Assembly (NCBI RefSeq): GCF_030815485.1
Contig: NZ_JAUSWV010000002.1
Location: forward strand, 1,612,001-1,676,000
Direction: 5' to 3'
Source of the DNA: Streptomyces rishiriensis
Lineage (GTDB): Bacteria; Actinomycetota; Actinomycetes; Streptomycetales; Streptomycetaceae
DNA length: 64,000 bases
Within the stretch, counting starts at the first letter, position 1, and each line of letters opens with the position of its first letter. Shown in pieces: positions 30,694 through 39,346 of the stretch. Made by a program: the position numbers and the translations under genes. The notes beneath the pieces were generated by a model. It ran no database searches, was not told where the DNA came from, and worked only from the letters and a program-made list of their open reading frames with translations.

Positions 30694-32355
30694 ATGACCG
30701 TAGGCAGCGGTTACGCGGACTTCTTCGGACCACAGGTGCCGCAGACGGGCGACGGCGGACAGACACCGACCTTCGCCCTGGCCTCGGCGGCCTACCGGGA
30801 CAATCCGGTCGAGGACATCAAGAAGGCCGACAACGAATGGCACCAGACCGCGGTCAATCCCGGTCGCAGCTGGGCCAGGATCTTCCGGCCCAACCTCGGC
30901 GAGGCGTTCTCCCAGGCGGTGATCGACCGCATGCTGAGCGTCGGCCGCAAGCCGCTCATCCAGTCCTTCGGCAGTGAGCCGCAGGCCGTCGTCGAGCACT
31001 GCCTCGCGGCCAACCGCATCCGCCGCGAGCGCGACCAGAAGCTGGCCGGCGTGATGCTGCTGTGCGGTGTGCTCTTCCTGCCCGGGCTGCTGGTGTGGCT
31101 GCTGGTCTTCCAGCTGCGGGCGACCATGGGGAGACTGGACAACAAGCGGGTCTCCGGCGTCGGCACCGGCCTGCTCGTCGCCGTGGGCGCCCTCGCCGTG
31201 CTCTTCCTGGTCAAGATGCCGTTCGGCGGACTCGTCGGCTGGTACGCGCGCGGGTGCGTCGTGGCGCCGGTGGTCGGCTGGTTCCTGGCCAAGCGGATCT
31301 GCGAGGGCACCGCGACGGACCTGCGCGGGCGCTGGGACAGCCTGCTGTCCGGCAGCAGCGTCGGCGCCAAGGTCCCCGAGGCCGTGCCGACCAGCCCGAA
31401 CCAGACGGCGGCCGAGCAGCTGCGCCAGTCCCTGGCCCGGCTCAGCGCGGAACAGCAGTCCAACTCGGTCTTCTACGCCGGCCCCAAGGGCATACTCGGC
31501 ATGGGCACGCGCTGGGGCGCCTGGCACCTCGCCGAGGAGCTGACACCGCTCGACCCCGTGAAGGGCGTCCACGAGTTCCGCAGCTGGACGGTCGTCCGGG
31601 CCATCCACGACCAGCTGAACCTGCTGCCCCGGCAGAGCCTGAAGACCGGCGGCTTCCCGCCGCCCACGGTCCGGCACTGGATCGTCACCCCGGTGGGTGA
31701 GAACGCCAAGGCGGTCGCCCGGCCGGAGGGCACCGACGTCGAGGCCTACCAGGTCAAGCCCAGAGCCATAGAGGACATCTGCAACAACCAGCAGTTCGGC
31801 GGCGGCGACCGGCACTACCTGGGCGTCCAGTGGCCGCTCTGGGACGGCCAGTTGATCATCACCATGCTGATCACGGTGACGGTGCTGCACGAGACCCTGC
31901 GCATCGAGGTGACCGGGCACGCCCTGGGCCCGGTGAACGGCCTGTTCACCACGAAGTCCGAGGCCCCCGTCAAGGAGGTCGCCAAGAGCGTGCGGTTCTG
32001 GGAGACGCGGACGGTCAAGCTTCCGCTGGTCACCGCCGACGAGGTGGTCCGGCTGGCCGCGCGGGCGACGATCAGCTGGTACCCGCCGCTGCTGAAATGG
32101 CTCGGCGGTTCCATCGGCCTGCCGGAGCCCTTCGGCCTGCGGCACGCCTGGGCCGACCAGCCGTGGCGGCACCGGTTCATGGCCGACGACGCGCTGCGCG
32201 CGGCCACGCCGGTCCTGCGGGTGGTGCACTCGGCCGCGATCAGGGTGCTCAAGGAGCACGACGTGGACGTCGACAAGTTCAGCTCGCGCTCGTCCGCCCT
32301 CAGCGGTGCGGTCCAGGACGTGTCGCCGCGCAAGGCGGACAGCTACGACGCGTAG
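30694..32355 (+). CDS. Multi-pass membrane protein of unknown function
   Basis: This 553-residue protein is not assigned to a family I recognise. A soluble N-terminal region of about 110 residues precedes three hydrophobic segments (about 116-142, 152-170 and 174-195). A long cytoplasmic or extracytoplasmic region follows, containing a hydrophobic stretch LIITMLITVTVLHETL. The C-terminal part is soluble and polar. I chose the ATG at 30694 with GGGGGCGGGA before it. A GTG at 30631 would add 21 basic residues. The coding pattern is good (high third-position GC). It stands alone between EF-G2 and a HIT gene on the opposite strand. Confidence 0.8.
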   Translation: MTVGSGYADFFGPQVPQTGDGGQTPTFALASAAYRDNPVEDIKKADNEWHQTAVNPGRSWARIFRPNLGEAFSQAVIDRMLSVGRKPLIQSFGSEPQAVVEHCLAANRIRRERDQKLAGVMLLCGVLFLPGLLVWLLVFQLRATMGRLDNKRVSGVGTGLLVAVGALAVLFLVKMPFGGLVGWYARGCVVAPVVGWFLAKRICEGTATDLRGRWDSLLSGSSVGAKVPEAVPTSPNQTAAEQLRQSLARLSAEQQSNSVFYAGPKGILGMGTRWGAWHLAEELTPLDPVKGVHEFRSWTVVRAIHDQLNLLPRQSLKTGGFPPPTVRHWIVTPVGENAKAVARPEGTDVEAYQVKPRAIEDICNNQQFGGGDRHYLGVQWPLWDGQLIITMLITVTVLHETLRIEVTGHALGPVNGLFTTKSEAPVKEVAKSVRFWETRTVKLPLVTADEVVRLAARATISWYPPLLKWLGGSIGLPEPFGLRHAWADQPWRHRFMADDALRAATPVLRVVHSAAIRVLKEHDVDVDKFSSRSSALSGAVQDVSPRKADSYDA

Positions 32356-32541
32356 GCCTCCGGCGGCCGGCCGGGATGGCGCGGGTGTCCTGGGCGCCGT
32401 CCCACCGGCGCCGCGCCCCCGGCCCCCGCTTTCGGCCCGGGCGGCCTCGTCCTCGAACGCCGGACGGCTGCGGAGCCCGGGCGGGCCGGGCAGCCCGGGC
32501 GAAGGGCGGAAAGGTTCCGGAGCCGGCCTCCCGTCGCGGGG

Positions 32542-33093
32542 CTAGGCCGGCGTCGGCCAGGACTCCGCCAGCATTTTCCTCGTGTCCGCGAGGAGTTGGG
32601 GCAGTACCCGCGTGTGGCCCACCACCGGCATGAAGTTCGTGTCCCCGCCCCAGCGGGGCACGATGTGCTGGTGCAGGTGAGCGGCGATGCCGGCGCCCGC
32701 GACGGACCCCTGGTTCATGCCGATGTTGAAGCCGTGCGCGCCGGACGCGGTGCGCAGCGCCGTCATCGCCTGCTTCGTCAGCTCGGCCAGCTCGGCGGTC
32801 TCCGGCACCGTCAGGTCGGTGTAGTCGGCGACATGCCGGTAGGGGACGGTCATCAGGTGGCCGCCGTTGTAGGGGTACAGGTTCAGCACCGCGTACACGT
32901 GCTCACCGCGTCGGACGACCAGACCGTCCTCGTCGGACTTGGCCGGGATCGAGCAGAAGGGACAGCCGTCGTCGGCGCCCGGGCCGGTCGGCTTGTTCTC
33001 ACCCTGGATGTAGGCCATCCGGTGGGGGGTCCACAGACGCTGGAACGCGTCCTGCGTACCCACTCCGATCTGCTGCTCCGGCTCACTCGTCAT
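32542..33093 (-). CDS. HIT-family protein (Ap4A phosphorylase/hydrolase-like)
   Basis: This 183-residue protein has the histidine triad HLHQH (residues 139-143, followed by IVPRW) of the HIT superfamily, nucleotide-binding segments NLYPYNGGHLMTVPYRHV and GMNQGSVAGAGIAAH, and an N-terminal CPFC pair likely to bind zinc. Members hydrolyse or phosphorolyse dinucleoside polyphosphates or nucleotidyl adducts. The substrate is not shown by sequence. The ATG at 33091-33093 gives MTSEPEQQIG. It lies divergent from the K+ channel gene with only 79 bases between the starts. Confidence 0.93.
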   Translation of the reverse strand: MTSEPEQQIGVGTQDAFQRLWTPHRMAYIQGENKPTGPGADDGCPFCSIPAKSDEDGLVVRRGEHVYAVLNLYPYNGGHLMTVPYRHVADYTDLTVPETAELAELTKQAMTALRTASGAHGFNIGMNQGSVAGAGIAAHLHQHIVPRWGGDTNFMPVVGHTRVLPQLLADTRKMLAESWPTPA

Positions 33094-33172
33094 GCAAGGC
33101 AGCATATTGCTTCGCCCGTTCGCGGCGTGTCGCAGGGGTTGGGCGAACAGCGGCCCGGTCCAAGCTGGGCCG

Positions 33173-33841
33173 ATGGACGCAGACAGCCGTCAGGCCCGCT
33201 GGGAAGAACGCGTCGAGGGGCCCCTCGCCGTGGCCTCGCTGGCCTTCCTCGCCGGGTACGCCGTCCATGTCCTCGCCCAGGGGCTCGCGGGCGGCTGGCG
33301 GGACTTCTGCCTCTTGGTGATGCTGGCCGCGTGGGTGCTCTTCGCCGCGGACTACGCGGTGCGCTGGCGGCTCAGCGGGCAGCGGCTGCGCTTCGTGCGC
33401 AGCCACTGGCTGGACGGCGTGGTCGTGCTGCTGCCCCTGCTGCGCCCGCTGCGGATCGTCAAGCTCTACGAGACCGTACAGCGCCGGCACGGGCGGCCCC
33501 GGCTGTCCCTGCACGCGCGCGTGATCACCTACGCCGGGGTGTCCACGGGCCTGCTCGGCTTCGCGGGCGCCCTCGCCGTCTACCAGCAGGAGCGCGGGGC
33601 GCCCGGCGCGAGCATGAAGACGTTCGGGGACGCCCTGTGGTGGACCTGCGAAACCCTCACCACGGTCGGCTACGGAGATGTCACCCCGGTCACCAGGGGA
33701 GGCCGTCTGATCGCGGTCGGCATGATGGCGTGCGGGATGGCGCTGCTGGGCGCGGTGACGGGCTCGTTCTCTTCCTGGCTGATCCAGGTGTTCTCTCAGG
33801 AAGGCGACGCTCAGGACGGCGAGAGGCCCTCGGGGAGGTGA
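33173..33841 (+). CDS. Potassium channel family protein
   Basis: This 222-residue membrane protein has four to six hydrophobic segments. The pore loop carries the K+ selectivity filter TTVGYGD (residues 163-169). Upstream, RLRFVRSHWLDGVVVLLPLLRPLRIVKL (71-98) looks like an S3-S4 region with spaced arginines, so a KvAP-like fold is possible, though the charge count is low. The ATG at 33173 gives MDADSRQARW. Its stop lies inside a hairpin shared with the convergent thrS. Gating is not evident from sequence. Confidence 0.92.
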   Translation: MDADSRQARWEERVEGPLAVASLAFLAGYAVHVLAQGLAGGWRDFCLLVMLAAWVLFAADYAVRWRLSGQRLRFVRSHWLDGVVVLLPLLRPLRIVKLYETVQRRHGRPRLSLHARVITYAGVSTGLLGFAGALAVYQQERGAPGASMKTFGDALWWTCETLTTVGYGDVTPVTRGGRLIAVGMMACGMALLGAVTGSFSSWLIQVFSQEGDAQDGERPSGR

Positions 33842-33854
33842 TCCCCCGAGGGCC
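33825..33854. terminator. Bidirectional terminator between K+ channel gene and thrS
   Basis: A perfect 11-bp stem (33825-33835 with 33844-33854) overlaps the last codons of the channel gene and lies 14 bases after the thrS stop on the other strand. Confidence 0.85.
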
Positions 33855-33868
33855 CGCGTACGGCAGGG

Positions 33869-35845
33869 TCAGACCTGCGTCCGCTCCTCGACGACCTTCG
33901 CGATCTTCGCGATGGCCTCGTCGAACGGGATGCCGTTCTCCTGCGAGCCGTCGCGGTAGCGGAAGGAGACCGAGCCGCCCGCCATGTCCTCGTCGCCCGC
34001 GATGACCATGAAGGGCACCTTCTGCTTCTGGGCGTTGCGGATCTTCTTCTGCATCCGGTCGGAGGAGGAGTCCACCTCCACCCGCAGGCCCTGCTTCTTC
34101 GCGGCCGCGGCGAACTTCTCCAGGTACTCCACGTGTCCGTCGCCGATCGGGATGCCGATCGCCTGGACGGGGGCCAGCCACGCCGGGAAGGCGCCCGCGT
34201 AGTGCTCCAGGAGCACCGCGAAGAACCGCTCGATCGAGCCGAAGAGGGCACGGTGGATCATCACCGGGCGCTGCTTCGCGCCGTCGGGGCCGGTGTACTC
34301 GAGGTCGAAGCGCTCCGGCAGGTTGAAGTCGAGCTGGATGGTCGACATCTGCCAGGTACGGCCGATGGCGTCCTTCGTCTGGACGGAGATCTTGGGGCCG
34401 TAGAAGGCGGCGCCACCCGGGTCGGGCACGAGCGGGAGGCCCTGCTTCTCGGCGACCTCGCGCAGTGTCTCGGTCGCCTCCTCCCAGACCTCGTCGGAGC
34501 CGACGAACTTCTCCGGGTCCTTGGTGGACAGCTCCAGGTAGAAGTCGGTCAGGCCGTAGTCGCGCAGCAGGCCGAGGACGAAGGTGAGCGTCTTGTCGAG
34601 CTCCTCGGACATCTGCTCGCGGGTGCAGTAGATGTGCGCGTCGTCCTGGGTGAAGCCGCGCGCGCGGGTCAGGCCGTGCACCACACCCGACTTCTCGTAC
34701 CGGTACACGGTCCCGAACTCGAAGAGGCGCAGCGGGAGTTCACGGTACGAGCGGCCGCGCGCGTCGAAGATCAGGTTGTGCATCGGGCAGTTCATGGGCT
34801 TTAGGTAGTAGTCCACGCCCTCGTCGAGCTGCATGGGCGGGTACATGCCGTCGGCGTACCAGTCCAGGTGGCCCGAGGTCTCGAAGAGCTTCCCCTTCGT
34901 CGCGTGCGGGGTGTAGACGAACTCGTAGCCCTCCTCCTCGTGGCGGCGGCGCGAGTAGTCCTCCATGACCCGGCGGATGATCCCGCCCTTGGGGTGGAAG
35001 ACCGCGAGGCCGGAGCCGATCTGCTCCGGGATGGAGAAGAGGTCCAGTTCGCTGCCCAGCTTGCGGTGGTCGCGCTTCTCGGCCTCGGCGAGGAAGTCGA
35101 GGTGGGCCTTCAGCTCCTCCTTGGAGGGCCAGGCGGTGCCGTAGATGCGCTGGAGCATGGGGTTCTTCTCGCTGCCGCGCCAGTAGGCGGCCGCGTTGCG
35201 CATCAGCTTGAACGCCGGGATGTTGCGGGTGGTGGGCAGGTGGGGACCGCGGCAGAGGTCCTTCCAGCACAGGTCGCCGGTCTTGGCGTCCAGGTTGTCG
35301 TAGATCGTCAGCTCGCCGCCGCCGACCTCGACGTCCGCGCCGTCGTCGGAGGAGGCCGAGCCCTTGATGCCGATGAGCTCGAGCTTGTACGGCTCGTCGG
35401 CGAGCTCCTCGCGGGCGGCCTCGTCCGTGACCACCCGGCGGGCGAACCTCTGCCCCCGCTTCTGGATCTCCTGCATCTTCTTCTCGACGGCCTTGAGGTC
35501 CTCGGGCGTGAACGGCTTCTCGACGTCGAAGTCGTAGTAGAAGCCGTCCTTGACCGGCGGGCCGATGCCCAGCTTGGCCTCGGGGAAGAGCTCCTGCACG
35601 GCCTGGGCCATGACGTGCGCGGTGGAGTGGCGCAGGATGTTCAGACCGTCCGGGGAGGAGATCTCGACGGCCTCGACCTCCTCGCCGTCGCTGAGCACGT
35701 ACGACAGGTCCCTGAGCTCGCCGGCCACGCGCGCGGCGATGATCGAGCGCTCGCCGGCGAAGAGGTCGGCGGCCGTGGTGCCCGTCGTCACCGTGCGCTC
35801 TTCCCGCTCGGAATCGCGTTGGATGATCACACGGACGTCCGACAC
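33869..35845 (-). CDS. thrS: Threonyl-tRNA synthetase
   Basis: This class II enzyme charges tRNA-Thr. The 658-residue protein has an N-terminal TGS domain, the editing-domain [11 protein letters not shown] and the YYDF region, the zinc site Cys in MNCPMHN (about residue 352), motif 2 ([15 protein letters not shown]), motif 3 ([21 protein letters not shown], around residue 530) and the C-terminal anticodon domain. The GTG at 35843-35845 follows AGGAGA. The 90-base upstream gap is too short for a T-box leader. No T-box elements are seen. Confidence 0.98.
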   Translation of the reverse strand: MSDVRVIIQRDSEREERTVTTGTTAADLFAGERSIIAARVAGELRDLSYVLSDGEEVEAVEISSPDGLNILRHSTAHVMAQAVQELFPEAKLGIGPPVKDGFYYDFDVEKPFTPEDLKAVEKKMQEIQKRGQRFARRVVTDEAAREELADEPYKLELIGIKGSASSDDGADVEVGGGELTIYDNLDAKTGDLCWKDLCRGPHLPTTRNIPAFKLMRNAAAYWRGSEKNPMLQRIYGTAWPSKEELKAHLDFLAEAEKRDHRKLGSELDLFSIPEQIGSGLAVFHPKGGIIRRVMEDYSRRRHEEEGYEFVYTPHATKGKLFETSGHLDWYADGMYPPMQLDEGVDYYLKPMNCPMHNLIFDARGRSYRELPLRLFEFGTVYRYEKSGVVHGLTRARGFTQDDAHIYCTREQMSEELDKTLTFVLGLLRDYGLTDFYLELSTKDPEKFVGSDEVWEEATETLREVAEKQGLPLVPDPGGAAFYGPKISVQTKDAIGRTWQMSTIQLDFNLPERFDLEYTGPDGAKQRPVMIHRALFGSIERFFAVLLEHYAGAFPAWLAPVQAIGIPIGDGHVEYLEKFAAAAKKQGLRVEVDSSSDRMQKKIRNAQKQKVPFMVIAGDEDMAGGSVSFRYRDGSQENGIPFDEAIAKIAKVVEERTQV

Positions 35846-35935
35846 CGGTATCTCCTGACTGAAGGTGGGTGCGGCGCCATACCCTGGGCGCGCGCAAGAG
35901 GCGATCGTACCGACCCGCACCCGCCGACCGCGAAA

Positions 35936-37171
35936 TCAGCCCCCCGGCTGTTCCCCTCCGCAGGCCTCGTCGAAATAGTCCGTGCCCGCCGCGTTCCCCC
36001 GTACCGACTTCATCAGCCGGTCCCGCTCGGCCTCGTCGACCTGCACGGCGACGACCCCGCAGGCGCCGGAGAGCCTGCGGAACCCGCCCCTGCTCTCCAG
36101 CCGGCCCTGGACCCGTACCGGCAGTCCGCCCAGATGGGCCTGCCCGGCGATGCGGTAGTCCTCCTCGTCGAGGGTGAGCCGGACGTGCGGGATCTCGGCG
36201 CCGGCCAGCACGCGCAGCCGTACGCTGCCCTCGCCGCGCGGCCCCGACCTGCGCATCCGGACGACCGTGCCGGTGATCCGTACGGGCTCGGAGGGCTCCG
36301 CGCGCAGATAGCGGGCGCCCGCCTCGCGCAGCACGGACAGGTCGCCGGGCGAGAACTCGACCGGTTCACCGCCCACCGCGCACGCCTCGGGGACTCCGGC
36401 GGCCGGCGCCCACTCGACGGCGATCCGGGCGCCCTCGGTACCCCGGACGAGGGTGATCAGCGCCTCGGTGAGCTCACGGCTGGCGCCGGCCTCCACGGCG
36501 CCGTCGAAGGCGTCCATGCCGCCGGTGGCCCGCTGGTAGTCGATGGCCTCACGGACCGCGTACAGGGCCTGGTGAAGGCGGACGGCGAGGGGGCGGGCGC
36601 CCGGCACGGGCACGAAGGCGGTCAGCCGGCGTCCACCGGCCGCGGAGCCGACGAGGACGCTGTCCAGCGTCGCGAAGGCCGCGCGCCGGTGCCTGGCGCC
36701 GTGGTAGCCGGCCCGGGCGCGCGTGGCGAGCGCGCCGGCCAGCAGTATCTGCCGGGCGGCGGAGCGCAGCTGCTCCTCGACGGGCCAGGACGCGGTCCCG
36801 GCGGGCCCGACGGGCGTGTCACGCCACCAGCGGATCTCGTCGCTGGGGACGGCCAGCGCGACGAGCACCTCGCGCGCGGAGGGCATGCCGCTGCGGGCCA
36901 GCGCGAGCAGCGCCTCGCCGAGCAGGTCGTCGCTGTCGGGGAAGGCCCGGCTCTCCGGCACGAGCAGGCTGGTCCCACTACCGCCCGGTCCGGGCGGGGT
37001 CCAGCGGCCGTAGCGGCCGGCCGCGCCGCCGCGCCGCTGCCAGCCGTGCCGGCGCAACAGGGCGCCGAGGACGACCGGGTCGACCTCGGCGGGCTCGGGC
37101 GACTGGTTCCAGTGGGCCTCGGGGTGCGGCCGTACGGCCCGCAGTGGCTCGTCGAGGGGGCGGTGGGTCAC
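35936..37171 (-). CDS. Uncharacterised protein paired with a DUF4365 gene
   Basis: This 411-residue soluble protein is not assigned to a named family here. The middle is helical and Ala/Arg-rich (LLGEALLALARSG, EEQLRSAARQILLAGALATRARAG). The last 120 residues alternate short beta-like strands (PVRITGTVVRMRRSG, GSVRLRVLAGAEIPHVRLTL, LPVRVQGRLESRGGFRRL), suggesting an OB-like or other beta-barrel domain that could bind nucleic acid. That is inference. The GTG at 37169-37171 overlaps the DUF4365 stop by four bases, so the two are translationally coupled. It ends 90 bases before the thrS start on the same strand. Confidence 0.82.
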   Translation of the reverse strand: MTHRPLDEPLRAVRPHPEAHWNQSPEPAEVDPVVLGALLRRHGWQRRGGAAGRYGRWTPPGPGGSGTSLLVPESRAFPDSDDLLGEALLALARSGMPSAREVLVALAVPSDEIRWWRDTPVGPAGTASWPVEEQLRSAARQILLAGALATRARAGYHGARHRRAAFATLDSVLVGSAAGGRRLTAFVPVPGARPLAVRLHQALYAVREAIDYQRATGGMDAFDGAVEAGASRELTEALITLVRGTEGARIAVEWAPAAGVPEACAVGGEPVEFSPGDLSVLREAGARYLRAEPSEPVRITGTVVRMRRSGPRGEGSVRLRVLAGAEIPHVRLTLDEEDYRIAGQAHLGGLPVRVQGRLESRGGFRRLSGACGVVAVQVDEAERDRLMKSVRGNAAGTDYFDEACGGEQPGG

Positions 37172-37734
37172 GGTCTGCCTCCCGTCCCGGCCCGCGTCAT
37201 GATCTCGCACAGCGCCCGGTCGTCGAAGATGCGTGTGGTGGGTATCCGCACGGTGGTCCGGGTCCGGCCGGTGATCGGGTGGCCGGCGAGATTGACCCAG
37301 TAGCAGCAGTGCCGCAGTTCGAGGCAGTCGTGGCCGGCGCGCAGCCACTGGTCCTGGGACCGCGGGACGAGCATCACGACGAGGATCTTGTGCACCGACA
37401 CCGGGGTGCGGGCGAGCTTGCGCAGGTGGTCGTTGTCGAGCGTGAAGGAGAAGAAGCGGCCGGGCGGGTCGGGCCGGACCTGGTAGGTCGCCTTGAGCTG
37501 CACCTTGATGGTGATCTCGTCGTCGACGGTGTGCCCGGGCGCGCTGTGGCTGACGTGCCAGTCGATGCCGTTGTCCGGGAACGGCTGGGACAGCGAGCAT
37601 CCCGCCGCCGCCGCGACGGCGTGCAGATAGCCCACCTGGAGTGTCTCCATGCAGGCGGTGGTGGCGAGCGTGCCGCGTTGGAGGCCCTCGCGTTCGGGCA
37701 GCAGCCCGCCCCGCTCGGGCTGCGCTATCGCCAT
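37168..37734 (-). CDS. DUF4365 domain protein, PD-(D/E)XK nuclease-like
   Basis: DUF4365 proteins are predicted restriction-endonuclease-fold enzymes. In this 188-residue protein the expected active-site elements can be placed at E30 (ATTACMETLQ), D58 (NGIDWHV) and Q79-x-K81 (TIKVQLKA), the D...QxK variant of PD-(D/E)XK. The rest is rich in His and Cys (RAGHDCLELRHCCYWVNL). The ATG at 37732-37734 is preceded by an intergenic region shared with the divergent exonuclease gene. It overlaps the downstream 411-residue partner. Target and biological role are unknown. Repair, recombination or defence are all possible. Confidence 0.82.
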   Translation of the reverse strand: MAIAQPERGGLLPEREGLQRGTLATTACMETLQVGYLHAVAAAAGCSLSQPFPDNGIDWHVSHSAPGHTVDDEITIKVQLKATYQVRPDPPGRFFSFTLDNDHLRKLARTPVSVHKILVVMLVPRSQDQWLRAGHDCLELRHCCYWVNLAGHPITGRTRTTVRIPTTRIFDDRALCEIMTRAGTGGRP

Positions 37735-37902
37735 GACCAACAGCCTTCCGCGCAGAGCCGGTCCGTGTGACGGGCCGCTGAACTGCGATGACCCGTACTC
37801 GTGTTGTGTCCTTCCGGCGTACGGCGCAAACAGCCCGGGTATCACCAAACAGGCAGAAGACGGAGCGTCAGCTGCCCTGGGTGAGCGAGGGGTTGAGTAG
37901 GT

Positions 37903-38628
37903 ATGACGTACTGGTACGAGGGGCCACTGGCCGCCTTTGACACGGAGACGACGGGTGTCGACGTGGAGACCGACCGGATCGTGTCGGCCGCCCTCGTCGT
38001 CCAGGACGCGCCGGGAGGCCGGCCGAGGGTGAGCCGCTGGCTGGTGAACCCGGGCGTGCCGGTGCCGGCCGGGGCGACCGAGGTGCACGGGCTGACGGAG
38101 GATCACCTCCAGCGCAACGGCCGCTGGCCGGCGCCGGTGATGTTCGAGATAGCCGAGCTGCTCGCCGAGCAGACCGCCGCCGGGCGCCCGTTGGTGGTGA
38201 TGAACGCGCCGTTCGACCTGACCCTGCTCGACCGTGAGCTGCGCAGGCACCGGGCCTCGGCGCTGGACGACTGGCTGGGCGCGGCGCCGTTGCGGGTGCT
38301 GGACCCGCGGGTCCTCGACAAGCATCTGGACCGCTACCGCAAGGGCCGGCGCACCCTCACCGACCTGTGCGCCCACTACGGCGTGACGCTGGACGACGCG
38401 CACGACGCGGCGGCGGACGCGCTGGCCGCTCTGGAGGTCGTCCGGGCGCTGGGCCGGCGGTTCGCGGCCCGCCTGGAGCGCCTGTCCCCCGCCGAGCTGC
38501 ACATGCTCCAGACGACCTGGCACGCGGCCCAGGCGCGAGGGCTCCAGGCGTGGTTCGCGCGCAGCGGCACACCGGAGACGGTGGACACGTCCTGGCCGCT
38601 GCGCCCGGAGCTGCCGGCGGCGGCCTGA
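37903..38628 (+). CDS. DEDDh 3'-5' exonuclease (DNA polymerase III epsilon-like)
   Basis: This 241-residue stand-alone proofreading-type exonuclease has Exo I FDTETTG (D13 and E15), Exo II NAPFDLTLLDRE and Exo III HDAAADALAALEV with the DEDDh histidine. The C-terminus beyond residue 190 has no other recognisable domain. The ATG at 37903 follows a short GAGG-containing stretch. It is divergent from the DUF4365 gene (168 bases between the starts) and ends before the tRNA-Val terminator. It could act in repair or tRNA trimming. Confidence 0.93.
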   Translation: MTYWYEGPLAAFDTETTGVDVETDRIVSAALVVQDAPGGRPRVSRWLVNPGVPVPAGATEVHGLTEDHLQRNGRWPAPVMFEIAELLAEQTAAGRPLVVMNAPFDLTLLDRELRRHRASALDDWLGAAPLRVLDPRVLDKHLDRYRKGRRTLTDLCAHYGVTLDDAHDAAADALAALEVVRALGRRFAARLERLSPAELHMLQTTWHAAQARGLQAWFARSGTPETVDTSWPLRPELPAAA

Positions 38629-38652
38629 GCCGGGCGCCGGACACACGAAAAA

Positions 38653-38677
38653 GCCGGTCCGCGTGGTGCGGACCGGC
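38653..38677 (-). terminator. Terminator of tRNA-Val(CAC), also after the exonuclease gene
   Basis: A 10-bp stem (gccggtccgc 38653-38662 with gcggaccggc 38668-38677) lies directly downstream of the tRNA on the minus strand and is followed there by a run of five T. On the plus strand it follows the exonuclease stop. Confidence 0.9.
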
Positions 38678-38686
38678 CTTTCCCGG

Positions 38687-38758
38687 TGGGCGATACTGGG
38701 TTCGAACCAGTGACCTCTTCGGTGTGAACGAAGCGCTCTCCCACTGAGCTAATCGCCC
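38687..38758 (-). tRNA. tRNA-Val (anticodon CAC)
   Basis: A complete cloverleaf can be folded on the minus strand: acceptor GGGCGAT/ATCGCCC, D-arm with GCTCAGTGGGAGAGC, anticodon loop TTCACAC, T-loop TTCGAAC. The discriminator is A, and CCA is not encoded. It is 72 nt. An apparently identical copy lies at 50256-50327. Confidence 0.97.
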
Positions 38759-38797
38759 GGGAACGCACCGAACAATACAGGTCTTCGCGGGCTTCCT

Positions 38798-39244
38798 TCA
38801 AACCGCTTCGAGGTGGGCGGCCAGGCCGCGCCGTCCGGCCCGCATCATCAGCCGGTGGTTGAGGCGGAACACCGGCCGGCCGGGGACGGCGAGCCGCCGC
38901 AGCAGCGGCTTGTCGACCCGGACCACCTGGTCGTAGCGGGCGAGGGCGCCGGAGCCGTCGGCGGTGACCGTCCAGCGCGCCCAGCCGTCGATGTCGCCCG
39001 TCATGGCGACCTCCAGGACCCCGGCCGCCGCGTCGCGCCGCACCTCACGGGCGGTGAACGTCATGTCGTACGGGAGGAACGAGCGGATGCGGATGACGCC
39101 GGTCGCGCCGTCGATCCGGTGCACCTCGCGCACCTGGCGCCACCATCGCGGGTAGTCCTCGACCCGCTCCAGCGCGTCGTACACGCGGGCGGGCGGCGCG
39201 GGCAGCGCCCACAGGCTGCGGAAGCGGTATCGGGTCCAGTCCAT
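38798..39244 (-). CDS. SRPBCC (START/polyketide cyclase-like) protein
   Basis: This 148-residue protein fits the helix-grip SRPBCC fold: MDWTRYRFRSLWALPAPPARVYDAL (residues 1-25), then the helix-strand pattern EDYPRWWRQVREVHRID, and later strands GDIDGWARWTVTADG and ARYDQVVRVD. Such proteins bind hydrophobic ligands or act as cyclases. No ligand is indicated. The ATG at 39242-39244 is confident because the reading frame upstream is unlike coding sequence. The gene starts opposite the large membrane protein gene. Confidence 0.85.
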   Translation of the reverse strand: MDWTRYRFRSLWALPAPPARVYDALERVEDYPRWWRQVREVHRIDGATGVIRIRSFLPYDMTFTAREVRRDAAAGVLEVAMTGDIDGWARWTVTADGSGALARYDQVVRVDKPLLRRLAVPGRPVFRLNHRLMMRAGRRGLAAHLEAV

Positions 39245-39284
39245 GAAGCGAGTGTGCCCGCGCGGGGTGCGGCCAACGGCATGT

Positions 39285-39304
39285 TGAGTACGTTCTGAGT
39301 ACGT
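39285..39304. repeat. Direct repeat TGAGTACGT in a divergent promoter region
   Basis: TGAGTACGT occurs at 39285-39293 and again at 39296-39304, spaced 11 bases apart (one helical turn) between two divergent genes. It could be a transcription factor site. It is too short to be certain. Confidence 0.3.
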
Positions 39305-39346
39305 GCGCTCATGCTCTCGGTCGTGACGCGGACCACACTCCGACCC

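Noticed and set aside
26407..32259. A giant minus-strand reading frame of nearly 2000 codons
   Set aside because: Only its end (26407-27324) is the PIM acyltransferase. The rest runs opposite the real plus-strand EF-G2 and membrane protein genes and is a high-GC shadow frame.
33869..35935. T-box leader for thrS
   Set aside because: Only about 90 bases separate the thrS start from the upstream gene end and no T-box core sequence was seen.
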